A stretch of DNA of 30,574 nucleotides. Source: CAUPWF01 sp964367905. Lineage in GTDB: Bacteria > Bacillota > Clostridia > Lachnospirales > Lachnospiraceae. Positions 1 through 6,038 of the stretch are shown here, piece after piece. The translations under genes were made by a program, and so were the position numbers. Each line of letters opens with the position of its first letter. Within the stretch, counting starts at the first letter, position 1. The DNA is taken from NCBI GenBank assembly GCA_964367905.1, contig CAYIZP010000037.1:1-30574 (forward strand), in the 5' to 3' direction. The notes beneath the pieces are model-generated. The model was not told the origin of the DNA. It did no database searches and was given only the letters and a program-made list of their open reading frames with translations.

Positions 1-85
1 AAGAGGGATTTTTGTTGCATCAGACCATGAAACAAATTGACAGATTTATTTTTCTCACCATGAATAAAGAAAACAGATTTCACTT

Positions 86-430
86 TACATATAATCACTA
101 GAAATCACACCCTACTTATCTGTAAGTTTATCCATAAAACAGACTAGCATTCTAGGCTTTACATATAAGACATGATAATAGGCAGTTTCTTATATGTATT
201 TTTCTATAGTTTCATCCATAAAATAAAATCAAATTCTAACTTTTACATATAAGATGCAATAATAAAACCCTCCTTATATGTATTTTCAAAAAATTACGTA
301 AGATATTTTACCGTAAAATACATATAAGTCAGTGAATTAGAGATAACCTTATATGTAATTTCAATTTTTTAATCTGAATTTTGATTAAAAATACATATAA
401 GTATGATACTATTGTATAGTTTTATATGTA
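86..430. repeat. Array of five 39-bp inverted-repeat elements upstream of hpf
   Basis: Five elements share the plan TACATATAAG, 19 variable bases, CTTATATGTA. They lie at 86-124, 160-198, 244-282, 319-357 and 392-430. The three middle copies have two perfect arms. Copy 1 has TACATATAAT and CTTATCTGTA; copy 5 has TTTATATGTA as its right arm. The central 19 bases differ in every copy while their length never changes. Element centres are 74, 84, 75 and 73 bp apart, close to 7, 8, 7 and 7 turns of B-DNA. Constant spacing with unconserved centres fits a protein that binds paired half-sites on one DNA face better than an RNA structure. The function is inferred. The array could serve hpf or a gene left of the window. 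Confidence 0.85.
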
Positions 431-472
431 CACACTTTTGAAACACAGAGTTTGTGAACCTCATGATGAATT

Positions 473-565
473 ATGTTCCTTTGTATATATGAGAACATCG
501 TAACTATTCAGGCTAATCATCTCAGATGGATCACTGTGTGATCTGTTATGCTGTTTCATAGTTAC
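473..565. repeat. Cluster of short palindromes between the array and the hpf promoter
   Basis: Three inverted repeats lie close together: ATGTTC (473-478) with GAACAT (493-498), GATCAC (529-534) with GTGATC (538-543) around a 3-base centre, and GTAACTAT (500-507) with ATAGTTAC (558-565), which encloses the second. They are upstream of the recognisable hpf promoter, so they look like operator or activator sites rather than leader hairpins. The remaining non-coding sequence of 1-677 is AT-rich. It includes a 13-bp direct repeat, AATTGACAGATTT, at 35-47 and 577-589. No open reading frame of convincing quality is seen there. Confidence 0.5.
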
Positions 566-593
566 AGAACATATTTAATTGACAGATTTTTCA

Positions 594-622
594 TTGCTTT
601 TTCATGTTTTTTACAGTATAAT
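594..622 (+). promoter_or_regulatory. Sigma-A type promoter of hpf
   Basis: A -35 box TTGCTT (594-599) and a perfect -10 box TATAAT (617-622) are separated by 17 bases. Transcription would start near 629, giving a leader of about 50 bases before hpf. A TTGACA at 579-584 is too far from the -10 box to pair with it. Confidence 0.6.
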
Positions 623-626
623 CAAC

Positions 627-654
627 TTATACATAAAGATTTTCGTATGTATAA
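627..654 (+). repeat. Hairpin in the hpf leader
   Basis: TTATACAT (627-634) and ATGTATAA (647-654) form an 8-bp inverted repeat around a 12-base loop. It begins at the predicted transcript start and ends ten bases before the AAGGAG ribosome binding site (664-669). It could stabilise the 5' end of the mRNA or act as an operator. The stem is AT-rich and weak as RNA. Confidence 0.45.
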
Positions 655-677
655 TATAACGAAAAGGAGTTGACATT

Positions 678-1211
678 ATGAAATTTATCATCAGTGGAAA
701 AAACATTCAAGTGTCGCAAGGATTAAAAGACGCAATCGAGCAGAAATTAGGAAAACTAGAAAGGTACTTTACTCCTGAAACCGAAGTTATCGTAACGCTA
801 AGCGTTGAGAAAGGACGTCAAAAAATCGAGGTAACCATTCCTGTGAAAGGGGATGTAATCCGTTCAGAACAATCAAGTGAAGACATGTATGTTTCAATTG
901 ATCTAGTAGAAGAAATCATCGAACGTCAATTGAGAAAATATAAGACAAGATTAATGAACCGTTATCACGGCAGTGGAACATTCAAATCATCATTCTTCGA
1001 AGAAGAAGACACAGCAGATGATGACGACATCAAAATCGTAAAGACAAAGCGCTTCGGAGTGAAGCCAATGTTCCCAGAAGATGCAGTAGTACAGATGGTA
1101 TTACTCGGACATGACTTCTTCGTATTCAGCAATGCAGAAACCGATGAAGTAAACGTAGTATATAAGAGAAAAAATGGTTCCTACGGACTGATTGAACCAG
1201 ACTTTTCATAA
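678..1211 (+). CDS. hpf: Long-form ribosome hibernation promoting factor
   Basis: The 177-residue protein fits long HPF. The N-terminal S30AE (YfiA/RaiA) fold covers about residues 1-105 and starts MKFIISGKNIQVSQGLKDAI. A charged linker rich in E and D (about 108-118) follows. The C-terminal dimerisation domain (about 120-177) contains the family-typical segment RFGVKPMFPEDAVVQMVLLGH. In this family the N-domain occupies the decoding and mRNA channel of idle ribosomes, and the C-domain joins two 70S particles into a 100S dimer, which protects ribosomes in stationary phase or under stress. The ATG follows AAGGAG by eight bases. It is a single-gene unit with its own promoter and terminator. The long leader region with repeated sites points to complex control, though this is inferred. 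Confidence 0.95.
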   Translation: MKFIISGKNIQVSQGLKDAIEQKLGKLERYFTPETEVIVTLSVEKGRQKIEVTIPVKGDVIRSEQSSEDMYVSIDLVEEIIERQLRKYKTRLMNRYHGSGTFKSSFFEEEDTADDDDIKIVKTKRFGVKPMFPEDAVVQMVLLGHDFFVFSNAETDEVNVVYKRKNGSYGLIEPDFS

Positions 1212-1220
1212 AATTTATTG

Positions 1221-1252
1221 CAGCCGCCTAGAAAACTCTAGGCGGCTGTTTT
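1221..1252 (+). terminator. Rho-independent terminator of hpf
   Basis: A perfect 12-bp GC-rich stem, CAGCCGCCTAGA (1221-1232) with TCTAGGCGGCTG (1237-1248), closes a four-base AAAC loop and is followed directly by TTTT. It begins 10 bases after the hpf stop codon. The reverse strand has no T run after the stem, so it acts on the plus strand. Confidence 0.93.
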
Positions 1253-1450
1253 AAATACACAATACTCGAAAGTATAGACACTTCGCCCTTGTCCAAAGAG
1301 ATCAAAAGGGCAGATAAAGATGATAAAACTCTTCGGCAACTCGCTATATGTTCTTCCCTTTTCAATCAAATTTAGGTCAATCATTCCTTGATAATAACGA
1401 CTTCTCTTAGATAGCTGCTTGGTATCAGTCTTAGAAAAACGACACCACAT
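1238..1450 (-). pseudogene. Remnant of a PD-(D/E)XK (Rpn-type) transposase
   Basis: The translated fragment contains the block SKRSRYYQGMIDLNLIEKG, then YSELPKSFIIFICPFDLFGQG and VYTFEYC. I recognise this as the middle of the Rpn/YhgA-like PD-(D/E)XK nuclease transposase family, which typically reads R.RYYQ..ID..LIEKG...L..SYVIFIC.FD.FG.G...YTFEN. Intact members are about 250-300 residues, and here only about 60 remain. The N-terminal nuclease core before KQLSKRSRYYQ is missing. The C-terminal end runs into the hpf terminator stem and stops there. No ribosome binding site precedes the apparent ATG, so it is a decayed fragment and not a gene. Homology probably ends near 1255; the last residues are read from terminator sequence. 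Confidence 0.75.
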
Positions 1451-1487
1451 TTCGTGGTAAAGAATTGAACTATTTCATGGATAGAAT

Positions 1488-1526
1488 TACAGATAAGTAA
1501 GCTATAATTTTAAACTTTTATATGTA
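1488..1526. repeat. Sixth copy of the 39-bp inverted-repeat element
   Basis: TACAGATAAG (1488-1497), exactly 19 bases, then TTTATATGTA (1517-1526). Each arm carries a single change from the array consensus, and both changes also occur in the array (reverse-strand arm of copy 1, right arm of copy 5). It lies about 1.06 kb from the nearest array copy, on the far side of hpf and of the transposase remnant. The exact spacing makes chance unlikely. Confidence 0.75.
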
Positions 1527-1584
1527 AAGCCCCAAGGTTGCAGCAGAATCTACTCACTGGTTCCTTCTGCAACCTCAGGGCTTT
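1526..1584. repeat. Long imperfect hairpin next to the sixth element
   Basis: AAAGCCC (1526-1532) pairs with GGGCTTT (1578-1584), and AGGTTGCAG (1535-1543) pairs with CTGCAACCT (1567-1575), separated by a symmetric CA/CA internal loop. The terminal loop is 23 bases. The left arm starts on the last base of the sixth 39-bp element. No U run follows on either strand, so a simple terminator is not supported. It may be an end structure of an old mobile element or a transcript-stabilising hairpin. Confidence 0.5.
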
Positions 1585-1601
1585 CGCATGTTTATAATCT
1601 A

Positions 1602-1771
1602 CTAGCCACCGGTGTCTTCCACAACCTAGTAGGCGCCACCATACGTCTTCCACAACCTAGTAGCCACCATCACAGCTCGTAGAAACCATTGCGTCCATGC
1701 ATTGTATAGCAGGTTTCGAGAGTTGTGATGGTGGCTACGGATGTTAACGACACACCGTGGCTACGGATGTT
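1602..1771. repeat. Nested tandem and inverted repeat block
   Basis: GTCTTCCACAACCTAGTAG occurs twice (1614-1632 and 1645-1663), a 31-bp period, each preceded by a CCACC-containing segment. GTGGCTACGGATGTT occurs twice (1731-1745 and 1757-1771), a 26-bp period. The two sides are linked by a perfect 14-bp inverted repeat, TAGCCACCATCACA (1661-1674) with TGTGATGGTGGCTA (1724-1737). The block therefore has left repeats in one orientation and right repeats in the other. It ends exactly at the 3' end of the chemoreceptor gene. With the preceding features, this accounts for the non-coding stretch 1451-1770. No open frame in it is credible. Confidence 0.75.
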
Positions 1772-3120
1772 TATGAACTTCTAATAGCCGCATTAATCTG
1801 CGTAATCTGTTCTGAGATATCACTTGCAATCACATTACTCTGCTCAGCAGTCTGAGAAGTTTGTGTAATGATATCCATAAAGTTATTCATCTGTACAATA
1901 ATTTCCCCAACTGTATGAACTTGTTTCTCGATGATCACATTGATATCAGAAACTTTCTCTGCCGAATGATTGCTTGATTCGATAACCTCGTCCATATTTT
2001 TAGCCGCTTCTCGGATAAAGCGTGCGCCCGTTTGAACATTTGCAATGGAATTATTGATTAATATACTACTTGCATTAGCAGCTTCCGAACTCTTCGTTGC
2101 GAGGGTTTGTACCTCTTCAGCAACCACAGCAAATCCTTTTCCTGCTGCCCCTGCTCTTGCTGCCTCAATCGCGGCATTGAGTGCAAGTATGTTCGTTTGA
2201 AAAGCAATATCTTCAATCTGTTTGATTATGGTATTGATTTTTCTAGATGAATCTTCCATTTCAGCAATTGTCTTCACTGCTTCTGTCATATTTTCATTGC
2301 TCTTAGCCAATATTTCCGCATTATCTCCAACAATTTTACTCGAATCCAATGCCATTTGTTTTGTCGAGTAGATTTCTTCTTCCATCGCTCGACTTTTACT
2401 AACTAAATCCGCAATGATGGATGTTTGGTTATTGGCATTTCCATTCAATATACTGGCAATGTCCAGCATCTGATCAGAAGTTGATTTCAGGTTATTCGAG
2501 CTTGATTTAATGCCTTCAAATATATTTTGAATCTTAAAGGCACTATCCTCCTGCTCCTTCATCTTCACTTCTACCTGATCGACTAGTTCTAGTGTTGTTT
2601 TCTCTTTTTCCAATGACTCATTCTTGAATTTTAATATCCAATTTAATAGTAGCCACAAGAAGAACAAGCAAAAATTAATTCCTAGAAAACTTCGAATTAG
2701 GAAAGAAGTTCCTAGACCAACATAGAGACTATCTCTAAAGAACAACGAAATCAATAATATCACATCTGTCAGCACCCATTGAATCATAACGATTTTCTTT
2801 ATAAAATACGTACTATTCATTGCAATAACACCAACAATAAGTGAGAAACCGCCCGCAAATTCTCCTCCAAGCAGACCAAATAGCACTATAATAGCATATT
2901 GTACAAAAGTCAGGAAATATGTAGCAATTTCTTCTCCTAATTTTTTCTTACAGAAATATGCCACTGATGTCATAAATGAAGTCGATAATAAAATCCCTAA
3001 TCCCAGTGCAATGCTAGACCCCACAAAATAAATGATGCTATAACTAATCCCTCCAATTAGAAGGACGATAATATTTATTTTGAGCAGTCTTTGATTTTCA
3101 CTAACTTTATTTTCACCCAT
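1771..3120 (-). CDS. Methyl-accepting chemotaxis protein with multi-TM N-terminus, no HAMP
   Basis: The 449-residue protein begins with about six hydrophobic segments in the first 165 residues and has no large extracellular sensor loop. A coiled coil of EKEKTTLELVDQVEVKMKEQ type follows, then a methyl-accepting signalling domain. The hairpin tip is visible as IEDIAFQTNILALNAAIEAA followed by RAGAAGKGFAVVAEEVQTLA, the region that contacts CheA and CheW. There is no clear HAMP domain between membrane and coiled coil. The input may be membrane state or a ligand bound within the membrane part. The ATG follows GGGGAG. It starts 17 bp after the aldo/keto reductase stop, so the two may be co-transcribed. 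The ligand cannot be told from sequence. Confidence 0.88.
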   Translation of the reverse strand: MGENKVSENQRLLKINIIVLLIGGISYSIIYFVGSSIALGLGILLSTSFMTSVAYFCKKKLGEEIATYFLTFVQYAIIVLFGLLGGEFAGGFSLIVGVIAMNSTYFIKKIVMIQWVLTDVILLISLFFRDSLYVGLGTSFLIRSFLGINFCLFFLWLLLNWILKFKNESLEKEKTTLELVDQVEVKMKEQEDSAFKIQNIFEGIKSSSNNLKSTSDQMLDIASILNGNANNQTSIIADLVSKSRAMEEEIYSTKQMALDSSKIVGDNAEILAKSNENMTEAVKTIAEMEDSSRKINTIIKQIEDIAFQTNILALNAAIEAARAGAAGKGFAVVAEEVQTLATKSSEAANASSILINNSIANVQTGARFIREAAKNMDEVIESSNHSAEKVSDINVIIEKQVHTVGEIIVQMNNFMDIITQTSQTAEQSNVIASDISEQITQINAAIRSS

Positions 3121-3137
3121 CGTACTCTCCCCATTTC

Positions 3138-4268
3138 TTAATCGTATAATTTACTGATTTCATTCAACTCATTGATAATCTCAATATGTTGTGGACAATG
3201 TGCCTCACATGAACCACATGCAACACAGTCTGTTGCTTTTCCTGCTCCACCCACATTCCAATTATAAGACCCTTTGTTTACAGGTTCTTTTCCTTCTTCT
3301 CCAAAGATTTTGTTTTGGTTTGCAACCGTAAAAAGCTCTGGAATCTTTATCTTTGCCGGGCAATCTTCCACACAATAGCCACACCCTGTACATGGAATGG
3401 TTGGAATCTTCTTCAATTCTTCTGTCACCTTATTCAATGCTTCATATTCCGCGTCATTTAATGGACAGACCTCTTTCATGTATGACATATTATCAATCAC
3501 TTGCTCATAATTGGACATCCCGCTTAATACCGTTACGATATGGTCCAAAGAAGCACAGTATCTCATCGCCCAAGACGCAATAGACAACTCAGGTTGCAAT
3601 TCTTTGCATATCTTCTTTCCATTCTCTGGAAGATTTGCTAAAAGACCACCTTTAATTGGCTCCATGATAATAACTGGCTTGTTATACTTCCTTGCAACCT
3701 CATAGCATTTTCTAGACTGTATATTTTCATTTTCCCAATCCGCATAATTAATCTGTAGTTGAACAAACTCTGTCTCTTCGCCATGAGCTTCTAGCAATTC
3801 TTCCAACACATCTACTGTATCGTGGAAAGAAAATCCAAAATGCTTAATCTTTCCTTCTGCCTTCATCTGCTTCATATATTCCCAAGCATTGAATTTCTCT
3901 GCCAACTTTATCTTTTCTTTATCTAATGCATGTAGCAGGTAATAATCGATGTATTCTACCCCTAATTGCTCCAGAGATTCATGGAATGTAGCCTGCATTT
4001 CTTCTTCTGATTTCAGACTCCAAAACGGCATCTTACTGGTAACCTGAAAGCTTTCCCGCGGATAACGGTCCACCAGCACTTCTTTGAGCATCGCCTCAGC
4101 CTTTCCATTATAGTAAGCACGTGCAGTGTCAAAATAAGTGAACCCTTCATTCATAAATGCATCAACCATTCGAGTGGTTTGTTCCATATCCACTTCTTCC
4201 CCTTGCATTGGAAGCCTCATAAACCCGAATCCTAGTTTCGGTATACTTTCTCCTAAATACTTGTCCAT
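3138..4268 (-). CDS. Aldo/keto reductase with C-terminal 2x[4Fe-4S] ferredoxin domain
   Basis: Residues 1 to about 280 form an aldo/keto reductase barrel, with IPKLGFGFMRLPMQG at the N-terminus, DTARAYYNGKAE holding the Asp and Tyr catalytic residues, TSKMPFW holding the Lys and YYLLHALD holding the His. The C-terminus has two ferredoxin-type clusters, CTGCGYCVEDCP and CVACGSCEAHCP. This architecture is common in anaerobes and is presumed to couple NAD(P)H- or ferredoxin-linked reduction of a carbonyl substrate; the substrate is unknown. I use the internal ATG at 4268 (MDKYLGES), preceded by AGGAG about 11 bases upstream. An in-frame ATG at 4298 has no ribosome binding site and would overlap the upstream gene. 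The EamA gene ends four bases before this start, so translation is probably coupled. Confidence 0.9.
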   Translation of the reverse strand: MDKYLGESIPKLGFGFMRLPMQGEEVDMEQTTRMVDAFMNEGFTYFDTARAYYNGKAEAMLKEVLVDRYPRESFQVTSKMPFWSLKSEEEMQATFHESLEQLGVEYIDYYLLHALDKEKIKLAEKFNAWEYMKQMKAEGKIKHFGFSFHDTVDVLEELLEAHGEETEFVQLQINYADWENENIQSRKCYEVARKYNKPVIIMEPIKGGLLANLPENGKKICKELQPELSIASWAMRYCASLDHIVTVLSGMSNYEQVIDNMSYMKEVCPLNDAEYEALNKVTEELKKIPTIPCTGCGYCVEDCPAKIKIPELFTVANQNKIFGEEGKEPVNKGSYNWNVGGAGKATDCVACGSCEAHCPQHIEIINELNEISKLYD

Positions 4269-4272
4269 CGCT

Positions 4273-5166
4273 CTACACACTCCTCTTCTTAAGTTCAACT
4301 TCTGATAATATTACAGAGGTTAAAATAACCCCGCCTCCTACAATCAATGTAGTCGTCAATGTATCTATCCCTAATAATACAGCAAAAACGCTTCCAAATA
4401 AACCCTCCATACACAAAATTATTCCTGCTTTTGATGGAGCGGTATACTGTTGCGCCGTTGTCTGTAAATAATAGCATACACAACTCGAAAATATCGCTAG
4501 ATAAGTAACCGACGGAAGTGCTTCTACCATGATATCAAAATCAATCGCTCCTCTATCAAATATTACCATATATATAAATGCAAGTACACCATTTACGATC
4601 ATTTGTAAGAAAGTAAGTTGCTTGCTATCCTTGTCTCTCCCCCAGATTCCTAGGTATGCAATGTGAATAGCAAAACATACCGCTGACAAAAACACTAGGA
4701 TATCACCGTATTGAAAGGACATCCCACCGCTAAAATCCCAGGTCAAAATTCCACTTCCGATCAGAGTCGTAAATCCAAGAATGAAATACTTCGTTTTCGG
4801 ATGTACTTTTGTAAACAACCACACAACAAAAGGCACCATCACAACATTTGTTGTAGTAATAAAGGAGCTATTCGATACCGTTGTATTGGACTGTCCCAAT
4901 GTTTGTAGATAGAATCCCGCAAACAATAGACTTCCCGCTATCGCTCCTACTTTAAAGGTCTCTTTTTTTATCGACCTTATACTTTTAAAACACACAATTC
5001 CCAATAAAATACCCGCTATTAAAAATCGCATCGCAACAATTAACGATGGACTTGCACCTGTGGCGAGGGCATATTCCGTTCCGATAAATCCCGTCCCCCA
5101 AACAACTGCTGTAACTACTAGCGCAATGTCCGCCATTTTTGAATTCTTTATCACATTAACAACCAT
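4273..5166 (-). CDS. EamA/DMT-family transporter
   Basis: This is a drug/metabolite transporter with two EamA repeats and about ten membrane helices. The first helix contains LVVTAVVWGTGFIGTEYAL, typical of the family. Members export amino acids, metabolites or drugs; the substrate here is unknown. The frame is open to 5226, but the first 20 codons of that longer reading encode a GC-rich hairpin and T run (5191-5217), better explained as a terminator, and no ribosome binding site precedes the 5226 ATG. I therefore place the start at the ATG at 5166 (MVVNVIKNSK). Only a weak purine-rich site (GAGAAAGAG) precedes it, so the start is uncertain. The downstream aldo/keto reductase follows after four bases. 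Confidence 0.85.
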   Translation of the reverse strand: MVVNVIKNSKMADIALVVTAVVWGTGFIGTEYALATGASPSLIVAMRFLIAGILLGIVCFKSIRSIKKETFKVGAIAGSLLFAGFYLQTLGQSNTTVSNSSFITTTNVVMVPFVVWLFTKVHPKTKYFILGFTTLIGSGILTWDFSGGMSFQYGDILVFLSAVCFAIHIAYLGIWGRDKDSKQLTFLQMIVNGVLAFIYMVIFDRGAIDFDIMVEALPSVTYLAIFSSCVCYYLQTTAQQYTAPSKAGIILCMEGLFGSVFAVLLGIDTLTTTLIVGGGVILTSVILSEVELKKRSV

Positions 5167-5190
5167 CTCTTTCTCAATTTCTTCTTTCTG

Positions 5191-5217
5191 AAAAACAGGG
5201 GAGCTCTCACGCTCCCC
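5191..5217 (-). terminator. Terminator or attenuator between the (p)ppGpp synthetase and EamA genes
   Basis: Reading the minus strand, GGGGAGC and GCTCCCC (plus coordinates 5211-5217 and 5198-5204) enclose a six-base loop, then TG and TTTTT. It follows the relQ stop by about 30 bases. Its position just before the EamA start means it could also act as an attenuator for that gene. Confidence 0.75.
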
Positions 5218-5246
5218 TTTACTCATTTTATATCATACTATTCTAT

Positions 5247-5942
5247 TCAAGCGTCTTTTAACTTTTCTAATATATCAAAGGACATTCTCGGAATTTCTTG
5301 CTCAGGTCGTTCTCCAATACATTTTTGAATAGATTCGTTCAACATCAACATTCTTGCATCTAGATTCGAAACCATCTCCGCACATTCCTTCAAGTCCGAG
5401 CTGATAAATTCAGGGGCATTTCCTTTAAATTTATAATATATCTTATGCTCTAGACTAGCCCAAAAATCCATTGCAATTGTCCGAATCTGGATCTCTACCT
5501 TCGTATCCACCACACTGTCAGACAAGAAAATCGGTACTGCTACAATCATGTGATAACTCTTATATCCACTATCTTTCGGATTCTTAATATAGTCCTTAAT
5601 CCCCAAAACCTTCAGATCGCTTTGATTTCCTATCATCTCTGCCAACTGGTAGATATCTGATGTAAATGAACAGATTACACGAATTCCCGCAATGTCATTG
5701 ACATATCTTACCATGTTTTCCACTGATGTCTCATATCCATATCGCTTTAGCTTTTCTACGATACTTTCTGGCTTCTTTATGCGTGTCTTGATATGCTCGA
5801 TTGGATTATAACTGTGTACGTGCTGAAACTCTCCATTCAAGATTTCTAGTTTCGTACCCACTTCCTTCAATGCTGAATTGTAGAGAAACATAATGGTTTT
5901 CCAACTGTCTGCATCTTCATAATTCTTTAATTCTCTTACCAT
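5247..5942 (-). CDS. relQ: Small alarmone synthetase (RelQ/YjbM-like GTP pyrophosphokinase)
   Basis: The 231-residue protein is a stand-alone RelA/SpoT synthetase domain without hydrolase or TGS/ACT domains. Visible motifs are the basic nucleotide-binding stretch around HIKTRIKKPESIVEKLKRYG, the Asp-containing DIAGIRVICSF, the substrate loop KDYIKNPKDSGYKSYH, and the Glu-containing VEIQIRTIAMDFWASLEHKI. This class transfers pyrophosphate from ATP to GTP or GDP to make (p)ppGpp, mostly under transcriptional control and often during cell-wall stress. I use the ATG at 5942 (MVRELKNYED), preceded by AAAGGAG 11 bases upstream; the in-frame ATG at 5972 lies before that site. It is slightly longer than the usual 210 or so residues. 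RelQ rather than RelP is my best guess. Confidence 0.88.
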   Translation of the reverse strand: MVRELKNYEDADSWKTIMFLYNSALKEVGTKLEILNGEFQHVHSYNPIEHIKTRIKKPESIVEKLKRYGYETSVENMVRYVNDIAGIRVICSFTSDIYQLAEMIGNQSDLKVLGIKDYIKNPKDSGYKSYHMIVAVPIFLSDSVVDTKVEIQIRTIAMDFWASLEHKIYYKFKGNAPEFISSDLKECAEMVSNLDARMLMLNESIQKCIGERPEQEIPRMSFDILEKLKDA

Positions 5943-5989
5943 TATAACTGTTACTCCTTTCTGTCTGCACAAACATGCAATACATTGTC

Positions 5990-5998
5990 ATTATATCA
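5990..5998 (-). promoter_or_regulatory. Extended -10 promoter of the alarmone synthetase gene
   Basis: On the minus strand the sequence reads TGATATAAT, an extended -10 element, about 48 bases before the ATG. The -35 region is poor. A CTTATCTGTA (6009-6018), identical to an arm of the 39-bp elements, sits near the -35 region. Confidence 0.5.
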
Positions 5999-6038
5999 TA
6001 ATTCATCCCTTATCTGTACTGTATTCATAGATTTTTCA

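Noticed and set aside
86..430. CRISPR-like reading of the repeated 10-mers
   Set aside because: Arms alternate in orientation, are only 10 bp, are paired at a fixed 19 bp, and no cas genes are present. It is not a direct-repeat array with uniform spacers.
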